Under the pieces are notes generated by a model. It was not told the DNA's origin and ran no database searches. It saw nothing but the letters and a program-made list of their open reading frames with translations. Position numbers and translations under genes: made by a program. Positions 1 through 7,797 of a stretch of DNA of 64,000 nt are shown piece after piece (position 1 is the stretch's first letter; every line of letters starts with the position of its first letter). This DNA is from HRBIN12 sp964447335 (lineage in GTDB: Bacteria > Actinomycetota > UBA4738 > HRBIN12), in assembly GCA_964447335.1 (NCBI GenBank), contig CAYUSA010000009.1, forward strand, positions 3,494-67,493. Direction: 5' to 3'.

Positions 1-455
1 ATGGTGCCCTCCCACCGGCCCTCGGCGCTCGGGCTCGTCGCGACGGCGAGGTCGCCGCCGGTGGTGAACCACGCGTCGACGCCGTGCGCCTGGCACCACG
101 CGCCGATCTCGGCGGGGGAGCGCCCGCACGTCATGAGTAGCTCGAGCGCGTCGGCCTCGCCGTACGTCTTCACCATGTCGCCGATGTGTCCCCACCAGCC
201 GTCGCAGAACCCGCCGTTGCGGCCGGAGGGCCCGCCGCCGCAGATGTCGGCCTCGAGCAGCACGACGTCGAGGTCGGGCTCGCGCTCCTTCAGGAACCAG
301 GCTGTCCACATCCCCGTGTAGCCACCGCCGAGGATCAGGGCGTCGGCGGACGTGTCGCCACGGAGCGGCGGGGCCTCCGGGCCGGCGAGCTCGGGCCGCG
401 CGAGGGCCTCCTCGAGCCACCACGAGCGCCTCGCGGGCCGCGGTGCGACGGGCAT
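1..455 (-). CDS. FAD-dependent oxidoreductase, N-terminal part (runs off the window)
   Basis: The minus strand from the ATG at 455 is open to the window edge (about 151 codons), so only the N-terminus is present. It has a dinucleotide-binding glycine motif, LILGGGYTGMWTAW, near residue 40, followed by an acidic residue ending the second strand (VLLEAD) and then GPSGRNGGF. That arrangement is typical of the DAO/GlpO-type amine oxidase family (for example gamma-glutamylputrescine oxidase-like proteins). A clear AAGGAG site lies 9-10 nt upstream. The family would oxidise an amine or amino acid with bound FAD; the substrate cannot be told from this fragment. Confidence 0.8.
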   Translation of the reverse strand, partial: MPVAPRPARRSWWLEEALARPELAGPEAPPLRGDTSADALILGGGYTGMWTAWFLKEREPDLDVVLLEADICGGGPSGRNGGFCDGWWGHIGDMVKTYGEADALELLMTCGRSPAEIGAWCQAHGVDAWFTTGGDLAVATSPSAEGRWEGT

Positions 456-589
456 GGCGGTGTCACTCCTTCCGGGCCGTGTCGTGCCGCTCCAATCCTG
501 AACCGATGTTCAGGTGCGCGCACCCGGGGAACCCATGTCGCGGGTGGGCCCGTCCCAGGCTGAGACCCTCGAACGGGAAGGACGCTCCG

Positions 590-1369
590 ATGCGCACCCT
601 CCGATCGCTGATCCCCGTGGCCCTCCTCCTACTGATGACGGCGTGCGCCGACGAGGCGCCCTCGGGACGGGGCGGCGACCTCGAGGGGATCACGTGGATC
701 CTCGACCGCCCGTCGATCGACGCACTGGTGGACGGCGTTCCTGCGGATGCCCGCGTGACCGTCCGGTTCGAGGGCGGGGAGGTCGGGGGGACGGCGGCGT
801 GCAACCACTACGGCGGCACCTACCAGCTCGGTGGGGACGGGGCGATCGCGATCTCGGTCGGCTCGATGACCGAGATGGCATGCGAGGAGCCCCTGATGGC
901 GCTCGAGTCGGCCTTCGTCGAGGCCCTCGGGCGGGTCACGTCGGCCAGGGTCTCCGGCGAGGACCTCGTGCTCGAGGGCGACGGGCTCGCTCTCGCGTTC
1001 TCCGCCGAGCAGCCCCTGCCGCTCGAGGGCACCGCGTGGCGGCTCGACGGCATCGGGTCGGGCGGGGGCACGGTGTCCTCCGTCCTCGCGGGCACCGAGG
1101 TCACCGCGACCTTCGACGCGGCGGGGCACGTCCGTGGCACCGGCGGGTGCAACGAGTACGGCGGCTCGTACGCGACGGACGGCGAGGCCCTCACGATCTC
1201 GGACGTCGCCTCGACCATGATCGGGTGCGCCCCCGACGTCAGCGACCAGGAGGCCGCGTTCTTCGATGCGCTCGGCCGGGCCGCGTCGTTCCACATCCAG
1301 GGCTCGACGCTGACGCTCCTCGACGACCAGGGCGGGTTCCTGCTCTCGTTCGTGGCCGAGTCCGGGTAG
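590..1369 (+). CDS. Lipoprotein with two META domains (HslJ-like)
   Basis: 259 aa from ATG 590. The longer upstream ORF is rejected because a signal peptide starts here: MRTLRSL, a hydrophobic stretch and MTAC, with Cys19 as the likely lipidated residue. Two tandem META/HslJ-type domains follow, each with the family pattern of a W near the start (GITWIL, GTAWRL), a GG-x-CN-x-YGG motif (AACNHYGG near residue 70; GGCNEYGG near 186) and a downstream M-x-C segment. META domains occur in periplasmic or surface proteins, including HslJ of heat and novobiocin resistance. Probably an outward-facing lipoprotein; exact role unknown. Stands alone between divergent and unrelated neighbours. Confidence 0.8.
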   Translation: MRTLRSLIPVALLLLMTACADEAPSGRGGDLEGITWILDRPSIDALVDGVPADARVTVRFEGGEVGGTAACNHYGGTYQLGGDGAIAISVGSMTEMACEEPLMALESAFVEALGRVTSARVSGEDLVLEGDGLALAFSAEQPLPLEGTAWRLDGIGSGGGTVSSVLAGTEVTATFDAAGHVRGTGGCNEYGGSYATDGEALTISDVASTMIGCAPDVSDQEAAFFDALGRAASFHIQGSTLTLLDDQGGFLLSFVAESG

Positions 1370-1528
1370 CTCCGCCTCGCGCTCGTTCCCACGATGAGGG
1401 GATCGTCGGGACGATCCCCGGGCCCGCGGGTGTTGATGGAAGGAGCCCCCGGGAGAGGACCCGACACGAGCGCGACGATCCAGACCGAGCCGGCCGCCCG
1501 CCGAGCGTGGACCGAGGGCGAAGGCCCG

Positions 1529-2296
1529 ATGCCGGCGCTCTATCTCGGGCACGGCGCGCCGCCGCTGCTGGATGACGAGCTGTGGACCTCGCAGCTCGCG
1601 GCCTGGGCTCGAGACCTACCCAGGCCGAGGTCGATCCTCATCGTCTCGGCGCACTGGGAGTCGGCGCCGCTCACCCTCGGCGCGACGGCCGACGCCGTGC
1701 CGCTCACGTACGACTTCTACGGCTTCCCCCAGCGCTACTACGAGATGACCTACCCGTCGCCCGGCGCGCCCGAGCTCGCGGAACGGATCCAGGCGCTCGT
1801 GCCCGACACCGAGCCGGTCGCCGAGCAGCCCGACCGGGGCCTGGACCACGGTGCCTACGTGCCGCTCATGGTCATGTATCCCGAGGCGGACGTGCCGGTG
1901 CTCCAGATGTCGATGCCCACGCTCGACCCGCAGCGACTGTTCGACCTCGGCCGGCGGCTGCGCGCGCTTCGCGGGGAGGGCGTGCTCGTCGTGGGCTCGG
2001 GTTTCCTTACCCACGGGCTACCGTTCCTCAAGGACTGGCGCCCCGACGCACCGCCGCCCGGCTGGTCCCGCGACTTCGACGACTGGGCCAAGGACGCGCT
2101 CGAGCGCGGCGACGTGGACGAGCTGATGGCGTTCCGAGACCGGGCCCCCGGCATGCCGTACGCGCACCCCACGATCGACCACTTCGCGCCGCTGTTCGTC
2201 ACGCTCGGCGCGGCCGCCGATCCCGAGCACACCCCCGGCACCGCGATCGAGGGCTTCTTCCTCGGCCTCGCGAAGCGCTCGTTCCAGGTCAACTGA
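1529..2296 (+). CDS. DODA-type class III extradiol ring-cleavage dioxygenase
   Basis: 255 aa from the ATG at 1529, where the conserved family start (MPALYLGHGAPPLL) begins and GGGCGAAGG lies just upstream. The extra 45 codons of the longer ORF look non-coding. Family metal-ligand regions are visible: LGHGAP near residue 8, SAHWES near 48, DHGAYVPL near 108 and THGLPF near 160. This is the LigB/YgiD (4,5-DOPA dioxygenase) superfamily, which cleaves aromatic catechol-type rings with Fe(II) or Zn(II). The length matches YgiD-type enzymes (about 255-270 aa). Substrate not determinable; not in an operon with a recognisable aromatic pathway. Confidence 0.8.
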   Translation: MPALYLGHGAPPLLDDELWTSQLAAWARDLPRPRSILIVSAHWESAPLTLGATADAVPLTYDFYGFPQRYYEMTYPSPGAPELAERIQALVPDTEPVAEQPDRGLDHGAYVPLMVMYPEADVPVLQMSMPTLDPQRLFDLGRRLRALRGEGVLVVGSGFLTHGLPFLKDWRPDAPPPGWSRDFDDWAKDALERGDVDELMAFRDRAPGMPYAHPTIDHFAPLFVTLGAAADPEHTPGTAIEGFFLGLAKRSFQVN

Positions 2297-2454
2297 GGGC
2301 TGCGGGCTCCCGCCCGAGGGGACGGGTTTCCCCTCCGAGGCCCCCGATACCCATCCCGCTATCGCCGCCCGCGCCGGGATCCGGCACCGAGTGCACGGCG
2401 CCTTGACCGTACCGCCCCGGCGGGTCACCCTCGGAGGACGCAGGGGGAGGGTGG

Positions 2455-2898
2455 ATGAGCCGACGGCGGAAGGTGGTCGTCCTCGGGGCGGGGGTGGCGG
2501 TGATCGCAGCCGCGGCCGTCGTCCTCTCTACCCGGCCGGGCTCGACCGCCGGCCCGTGGGACGGGTGGGGGTGCCCGCCCGAGCAGATCGGCACGAGCTC
2601 CTACGACTTCTTGGGGTACGAGGGTGGCTTCGCGACGGCCGAGCAGGCGCTGCGTGCCGAGGCCGAGTTCCAGACGACCGACGGCGCGCTCGAGGGCGAC
2701 CGCTACCTCGAGGCCCTCGGCTCGCGCTCGGGGCCGACACGCTACGACCCCGAGACCGGCGAGCTCCACCTCGATGGCGAGATCTACGCGAGGTTCAAGG
2801 CCCACCCCTTCGACGACGGCACGTGGGTCGTCGCGCAGATCACGAACTGCTTCCCGCCGCCGCCCGAGGGCAACTCACCCGGTCCAACGCCCGCCTGA
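2455..2898 (+). CDS. Small secreted or membrane-anchored protein, unknown function
   Basis: 147 aa, ATG 2455 preceded by GGAGGGTGG. Basic start (MSRRRKVV), then a hydrophobic segment (residues about 6-25) that could be a signal peptide or anchor, then a soluble domain with two Cys (WGCPPEQ near 40 and ITNCFPPP near 133) that could form a disulphide outside the membrane. Pro-rich C-terminus. I do not recognise a family. It sits 70 nt before ilvD but shares no evident function with it. Confidence 0.6.
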   Translation: MSRRRKVVVLGAGVAVIAAAAVVLSTRPGSTAGPWDGWGCPPEQIGTSSYDFLGYEGGFATAEQALRAEAEFQTTDGALEGDRYLEALGSRSGPTRYDPETGELHLDGEIYARFKAHPFDDGTWVVAQITNCFPPPPEGNSPGPTPA

Positions 2899-2968
2899 GC
2901 CTCCCGTCAAGCGCATCCCTGCTGGTATCGTGCGGCCACCCGCCGTTCAACCAGGGAGGTCGCACCCC

Positions 2969-4648
2969 ATGAGCCCGGACAGCAGGCCGCGGAGCTGGCA
3001 GGTCACCGAGGGTCCCGAGCGTGCCCCGGCCCGCGCGATGCTCCGAGCGGTCGGGTTCGGCGAGGACGACTTCGGCAAGGCGCAGGTCGCCGTCGCGAGC
3101 AGCTGGAACGAGGTGACCCCCTGCAACTACCACCTCGACAAGCTCGCGGCGCTCGCGAAGGAGGGCGTCCGCCAGGGCGACGCCGTCCCGATCGAGTTCA
3201 CGACGATCGCCATCTCCGACGGCATCGCGATGGGCCACGAGGGCATGAAGGCGTCCCTCATGAGCCGCGACCTCATCGCGGACTCGGTCGAGCTCGTCAT
3301 GCACGCCGAACGGTTCGACGCGCTCGTCGGCATCGCGGGCTGCGACAAGTCCGAGCCGGGCATGCTCATGGCGATCGCCCGCCTCAACCTGCCGAGCGTC
3401 TACCTCTACGGCGGCACGATCCTGCCCGGCACGTACCAGGGCAAGGACATCACGATCCAGGACGTGTTCGAGGCCGTCGGCGCGCACGCGAAAGGCACGC
3501 TCAGCGACGAGGATCTGCTCGGCGTCGAGCGCGCCGCGTGCCCGGGCGCCGGCTCGTGCGCCGGCATGTACACGGCGAACACGATGGCCGCGGTCGGCGA
3601 GGCCCTCGGCATGTCGTTGCCCGGGAGCGCGAGCCCGCCCGCCGTCGACTACCGGCGCGAGGTCTTCGCGCGCGAGTCCGGCACCCGCGCGGCGGAGCTC
3701 GTCGCGCAGGGGGGACCCCTCCCGCGCGACATCATGACCAAGCAGGCCTTCGAGAACGCGATCGCCGTCACGATGGCGCTCGCCGGCTCGACCAACGCTG
3801 TCCTCCACCTGCTCGCGATCGCTCGCGAGGCGCACGTGGAGCTGGAGCTCGAGGACTTCGACCGGATCGCGCGCGACGTGCCGCACATCGTGGACGTTCG
3901 CCCGGCCGGCCGATTCGTGATGAGCGACCTCGACCGCGTGGGCGGTGTGCCGGTCGTGATGAAGGAGCTGCTCGACCATGGGTTGCTGCACGGCGACTGC
4001 GTCACGGTTACCGGCAAGACGATCGCCGAGAACCTCGAGGCCATCGCGCCGCCCGCACCCGACGGCGAGGTCGTGCGCCCGTTCGACCGTCCGCTCCACC
4101 CGTGGGGCGGCACCGCGATCCTACGCGGCAACCTCGCGCCAGACGGCGCGGTGATGAAGGCCGCCGGCGCCGAGGGCCTGGTCTTCACCGGCACGGCGAA
4201 GGTGTTCGACTCCGAGACCGATGCGTTCACGGCCGTCACGAGCGGCGCGATCGTCCCCGGGGACGTCGTCGTGATCCGCTACGAGGGCCCGAAGGGCTCG
4301 CCCGGCATGCCCGAGATGCTCGCGGTCACCGCGGCGGTCGCCGGCGCCGGTCTCGGCAAGGACGTCGCGCTCATCACCGACGGACGCTTCAGCGGCGCGA
4401 CGAAGGGCTTCAGCGTCGGCCACATCGCGCCCGAGGCGTTCATCGGCGGCCCGATCGCGCTCGTGCGCGACGGCGACCGCATCGTCATCGATGCCGATGC
4501 GCGCAGGATCGCGGTCGAGGTCGACGACGCCGAGCTCGAGCGCCGTCGCGCCGAGTGGGCCCAGCCCGCCCCCCGCTACACGCAGGGCGCCCTCGCGAAG
4601 TACGCGGCCGTCGTCGGCCAGGCCAACCACGGAGCCGTGACCTGGTGA
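2969..4648 (+). CDS. ilvD: Dihydroxy-acid dehydratase
   Basis: 559 aa, the normal IlvD length. ATG 2969 follows GGGAGG; the 115 codons before it lie over the preceding gene's other frame. IlvD dehydrates 2,3-dihydroxy-3-methylbutanoate and its methylpentanoate homologue to the 2-oxo acids of valine, leucine and isoleucine synthesis. Iron-sulphur ligand cysteines are in their expected places: C52 (TPCNY), C125 (GCDKSEPGM) and C197 (GAGSCAGMYTANTMA). The C-terminal motif TDGRFSGATKG is present. GSCAGM and CDKSEPG differ slightly from the commonest GACGGM and CDKxxPG variants but keep the Cys. Overlaps the next gene by 4 nt (GTGA), so thrC is probably translationally coupled. Confidence 0.95.
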   Translation: MSPDSRPRSWQVTEGPERAPARAMLRAVGFGEDDFGKAQVAVASSWNEVTPCNYHLDKLAALAKEGVRQGDAVPIEFTTIAISDGIAMGHEGMKASLMSRDLIADSVELVMHAERFDALVGIAGCDKSEPGMLMAIARLNLPSVYLYGGTILPGTYQGKDITIQDVFEAVGAHAKGTLSDEDLLGVERAACPGAGSCAGMYTANTMAAVGEALGMSLPGSASPPAVDYRREVFARESGTRAAELVAQGGPLPRDIMTKQAFENAIAVTMALAGSTNAVLHLLAIAREAHVELELEDFDRIARDVPHIVDVRPAGRFVMSDLDRVGGVPVVMKELLDHGLLHGDCVTVTGKTIAENLEAIAPPAPDGEVVRPFDRPLHPWGGTAILRGNLAPDGAVMKAAGAEGLVFTGTAKVFDSETDAFTAVTSGAIVPGDVVVIRYEGPKGSPGMPEMLAVTAAVAGAGLGKDVALITDGRFSGATKGFSVGHIAPEAFIGGPIALVRDGDRIVIDADARRIAVEVDDAELERRRAEWAQPAPRYTQGALAKYAAVVGQANHGAVTW

Positions 4649-5877
4649 CCGCGATCACGAGCCCCGCGGCGCTCGAGTGCCGCGAGTGCGGCCAGCGCTA
4701 CCCGGTCGAGGCGCTCACGATCTGCGAGGAGTGCTTCGGCCCGCTCGAGCCGGCGTACGACCTCGAGCACGTCGACGGCACCGAGTTCCGCAAGCACGCC
4801 GAGGCCGGGCCCGCGTCGCTCTGGCGCTACCAGCCGTTGCTCCCCGGCGGGCCGGACCTCGAGCGCGTGGACCTCGGCGCCGGGTTCACGCCGCTGCGCC
4901 GAGCCGACAACCTGGCCGAGCGCCTCGGCCTCCGCACGCTGTGGGTCAAGGACGACAGCGTGAACCCCTCCAACTCGTTCAAGGACCGCGTCGTGAGCGT
5001 CGCGATCACGATGGCGCGCGCGTTCGGGTACGAGGCGATCAGCTGCGCGAGCACCGGCAACCTCGCGAACGCGACCGCGGCGCACGCCGCGAAGGCCGGC
5101 ATGCCGTGCTACGTGTTCGTGCCCGAGGACCTCGAGCGCGCGAAGATCCTCGCGACCGAGGCCTACGGCGCGAGCGTCGTCGCGGTCAAGGGCAACTACG
5201 ACGCGGTGAACCGCCTCTGCTCCGAGGTTGCCGAGGCCCTGCCGTGGGCGTTCGTGAACGTGAACATGCGCCCCTACTACGCCGAGGGATCCAAGTCGCT
5301 CGGCTTCGAGGTCGCGGAGCAGCTCGGCTGGCGCCTGCCCGACCACGTCGTGGTGCCGATCGCCTCCGGCGCGCTCATGACGAAGATCCACCGGGCGTTC
5401 CGCGAGCTCGTCGACATCGGCGCGGTGCCCGAGCGCCCGTACCGCATCTCCGGCGCCCAGCCCGAGGGCTGCTCACCGGTGGCGCAGGCATTCAAGACCG
5501 ACGCGACCGAGGTCCGACCGGTCAAGCCGAACACGATCGCTCGCTCGCTCGCCATCGGCAACCCCGCCGACGGCTGGTACGCCATCCAGACCGCGAGGCA
5601 GACCGGCGGCGCCATCGAGTGGTGCTCCGAGCGCGAGGTGATCGAGGGCATCACGCTCCTCGCCGAGACCGAGGGCGTGTTCACCGAGACCGCCGGCGGC
5701 GTCACCATCGCGGTGCTGAAGCGCCTCGTCGAGCAGGGCGTCATCGGCCCCGAGGAGGAGACCGTCGCGCTCGTCACCGGCAACGGCTACAAGACCGTCG
5801 AGGCGCTCGAGGGCACGCTGGAGCCGAGCTACCACGTCGCACCCGACCTCGACGAGTTCCTCGCCGCGCTCGGGTAG
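4645..5877 (+). CDS. thrC: Threonine synthase
   Basis: 410 aa from GTG 4645, overlapping the ilvD stop. PLP-dependent conversion of O-phosphohomoserine to threonine. An N-terminal rubredoxin-like zinc ribbon (C12, C15, C27, C30) precedes the fold type II core. The PLP lysine is K113 in NPSNSFKDR. SCASTGNLANA is the phosphate/substrate loop, and the glycine-rich PLP-phosphate region is near the C-terminus (LVTGNGYK). The zinc ribbon and length match the archaeal/actinobacterial-type ThrC. Pairing with ilvD makes sense because threonine feeds isoleucine synthesis. Confidence 0.95.
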   Translation: MTAITSPAALECRECGQRYPVEALTICEECFGPLEPAYDLEHVDGTEFRKHAEAGPASLWRYQPLLPGGPDLERVDLGAGFTPLRRADNLAERLGLRTLWVKDDSVNPSNSFKDRVVSVAITMARAFGYEAISCASTGNLANATAAHAAKAGMPCYVFVPEDLERAKILATEAYGASVVAVKGNYDAVNRLCSEVAEALPWAFVNVNMRPYYAEGSKSLGFEVAEQLGWRLPDHVVVPIASGALMTKIHRAFRELVDIGAVPERPYRISGAQPEGCSPVAQAFKTDATEVRPVKPNTIARSLAIGNPADGWYAIQTARQTGGAIEWCSEREVIEGITLLAETEGVFTETAGGVTIAVLKRLVEQGVIGPEEETVALVTGNGYKTVEALEGTLEPSYHVAPDLDEFLAALG

Positions 5878-5892
5878 CTCGATCCGGCGGGT

Positions 5893-6558
5893 CTAGCCTC
5901 CGAAGAACGGGAACGTTGCCGAGTCGTAGACGTCCAGCTCGGAGACGATCTTGCCCTCGCGGACCTCGAGGATCAGCAGGATGGGCGCCGATGCCTCGAC
6001 GCCGTCGGCGTTCGTGCCGGACCAGGTGGACACGATCGCGGCCCAGCGGTCGTTGGCGAGGACCACGTCGACGCGGATGGACAGGTCCTGCGCGAACATG
6101 TCCTGCCAGCCTTCCGCGATGGCGTCCCTGCCCTCGACCGTCATCCCCCCGGGCCCATCGGTGGCGACGGCGTCCAAGGCATAGAGCGCGGCTACCTTCG
6201 CGCTGTCCTCGGCCTGGTCCAGCGGCGAGTGCGAACCGTCCATGATTTCGGCGAGGTCGTTCGCGACGGTCTCGGCCACGGGCTCGCCCTCGGAGTGGAG
6301 GAGCCATCCGGCCGCGAACCCCGCGCCGCCGAGGACCAGCATCAGGACCGCTGCGACGGCGATCGGGATCGGGACCAATGGCCCGCCGGGCTCAGGTCGG
6401 GGCTCTAGGGTGGTGGCGGCCTCCGGTCGGCGGAGCATGCGGATCCGGCGCTCGAGTCCTTGGGGCAACGCACCGGACCCGCCTCGCTCCGACCCGCTGT
6501 CTCGATCGCCGAAGTGCGATGATTGATCACGGTCCACCGACGAAGGGGAGCGTGGCAT
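5893..6558 (-). CDS. Membrane-anchored SnoaL/NTF2-like protein
   Basis: 221 aa if it starts at ATG 6558; a shorter start at ATG 6438 is possible and neither has a strong ribosome site. A hydrophilic N-terminus is followed by one membrane segment (PIPIAVAAVLMLVLGG, about residues 60-80), then a 130-residue domain with the SnoaL/NTF2-like pattern (VAALYALDAVATDG, WQDMFAQDLSI, GKIVSELDVYD). Such cone-shaped domains serve as small enzymes or as ligand or protein-binding modules. No catalytic residues can be assigned. Divergent from the zinc-ribbon gene at 6557, whose start it touches if the longer start is used, which argues mildly for 6438. Confidence 0.6.
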   Translation of the reverse strand: MPRSPSSVDRDQSSHFGDRDSGSERGGSGALPQGLERRIRMLRRPEAATTLEPRPEPGGPLVPIPIAVAAVLMLVLGGAGFAAGWLLHSEGEPVAETVANDLAEIMDGSHSPLDQAEDSAKVAALYALDAVATDGPGGMTVEGRDAIAEGWQDMFAQDLSIRVDVVLANDRWAAIVSTWSGTNADGVEASAPILLILEVREGKIVSELDVYDSATFPFFGG

Positions 6559-6745
6559 GGGCGACGAGGGCGGAGCGAACGGAACCGGCGCGCGGATCGA
6601 GCGCCCCCTCCGGCCGCGTCCACTGTGCCCATCGTGCGGGTCGAAGCACACCCAACCGTTCCCTCATGCCGGACCCGGCGCCCGCGTCAACATGCAGTGC
6701 AACGACTGCCGGCACCTGTTCAGGGACAAGGACCTCCGCAGCTGA
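6557..6745 (+). CDS. Small zinc-ribbon protein
   Basis: 62 aa from ATG 6557 with GGGGAG 7 nt upstream. A CPSCG knuckle near residue 24 and a CNDCRH knuckle near 48 give a four-cysteine zinc-ribbon, the only recognisable domain. The N-terminus is basic and low complexity. Proteins of this size with a lone zinc ribbon are common in Actinobacteria and usually uncharacterised. Confidence 0.65.
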   Translation: MGDEGGANGTGARIERPLRPRPLCPSCGSKHTQPFPHAGPGARVNMQCNDCRHLFRDKDLRS

Positions 6746-6798
6746 CGCGGTGACGAGCAGCCCTCGGCGGTCCTCGCGACCGGATGTCGAGGCCGCCG

Positions 6799-7125
6799 TC
6801 AGCGGAGCACGCGGACGCGCACGCCGGGCTTCGGGGTGGCCCAGGTCCGTGGTGACGGCCGTGCCGTCGATTCGCTCGGCGAGCTCGAGGCCGAGCGCCT
6901 CGAGGTCGAACTCGAGCCCCCGGTGTCGATGCCGTGCTGCTCGGGCTTCTGCAGCACCTCGGCGAGGTTCACGGCGGACATGATCGCGTCGTCGAGCAGT
7001 GCCTCGACGTCGTCGGCCCCCTGTTCCTCCGCGAGGGGCGCGAGCAGCGCCGAGGCGTCGAGCACCGGCCGTCCGTCGCTCGCGTCCGGCCGGTAGGTCT
7101 TGACGCGACCAGCGAGAGATGACAT
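6799..7125 (-). pseudogene. Decayed VapC (PIN-domain toxin) gene
   Basis: From ATG 7125 the reading begins MSSLAGRVKTYRPDASDGR and then enters a PIN domain: VLDASALLAPL, with the first catalytic Asp, then VNLAEVLQ with the conserved Glu. After QHGID the PIN sequence continues in another frame (RGLEFDLEALGLELAERIDGTAVTTD), then returns to the first frame for a normal VapC ending (PGVRVRVLR, stop at 6799). About 40 residues that should carry the third catalytic Asp region are missing. So there are two frame changes plus an internal deletion. No antitoxin gene is visible beside it. Confidence 0.65.
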
Positions 7126-7137
7126 AAAGCCTGTCAT
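7119..7137. promoter_or_regulatory. Inverted repeat, probable TetR operator
   Basis: ATGACA at 7119-7124 and TGTCAT at 7132-7137 form a perfect 6-bp inverted repeat with a 7-bp spacer, 34 nt upstream of the TetR start at 7171. A partial third copy (ATGAC) lies near 7150. TetR repressors commonly bind such a site in their own promoter. It also overlaps the start of the vapC remnant on the other strand. Confidence 0.5.
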
Positions 7138-7170
7138 CACGACATGAGCTATGACGCTCGCGGAGGGAGC

Positions 7171-7776
7171 ATGCAGGAACCGGCGCTCCGCAGCAGGCAG
7201 ACCGAGCTCACGCGCACCCTCGTCATGGAGGCCTTGGCGGAGGTCATCGTCGAGGAGGGGCTCACCGACTTCTCGGTCCAGGACGTGGCGGAGCGCGCCG
7301 GCGTGTCCCATCGCACCGTCTACCGCCACTTCGAGACCCGAGAAGCCATGCTCGACGCCCTCGTCCACTGGCTGGAGGATCGGGTCTCTGCGCGCGGTGG
7401 GATGGCGCTCCCCGAAGACGCAGACCAGATCGTGCCCGCCCTGCGCGCGAAGTTCGCCGCGTTGGATGAGGTGGGGCCGATCGCGATGGCCGTGCTCAAG
7501 CTCGAGACGGCGAGGCGCATCCACTCGCGGCAGTCCTTCCGCAGCGCGCGGGCGATCCGCGGCGCGCTCGCCGAGACCACCGCGCACCTGCCCTCGGACG
7601 TGGCGGAGGTCGTCGTCGCCCTCATCCGGCAGATCGCGAGCTCCCGGACGTGGCTCGCGCTCCGCGAGGACGCCGGCATCGACGGTGCGCGGTCGGCGGA
7701 CGTCGTCGCGTGGGCGGTCGAGACGCTGCTGGACGAGCTGAAAGGCGGGCGAGGCCCAGGCGTCGACCGTTCGTAA
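7171..7776 (+). CDS. TetR/AcrR-family transcriptional regulator
   Basis: 201 aa. ATG 7171 is chosen because GGAGGG lies 6-7 nt upstream; an in-frame ATG at 7144 has no such site. N-terminal TetR helix-turn-helix: SVQDVAERAGVSHRTVYRHFETREAMLDAL, about residues 30-60. The C-terminal ligand-binding helices are not assignable to a ligand. The stop is 21 nt before the PEP-domain gene, so it likely controls that gene in the same transcript and itself through the repeat at 7119. Confidence 0.88.
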   Translation: MQEPALRSRQTELTRTLVMEALAEVIVEEGLTDFSVQDVAERAGVSHRTVYRHFETREAMLDALVHWLEDRVSARGGMALPEDADQIVPALRAKFAALDEVGPIAMAVLKLETARRIHSRQSFRSARAIRGALAETTAHLPSDVAEVVVALIRQIASSRTWLALREDAGIDGARSADVVAWAVETLLDELKGGRGPGVDRS

Positions 7777-7797
7777 CCGGGCCGAAGGGAGGGTCCC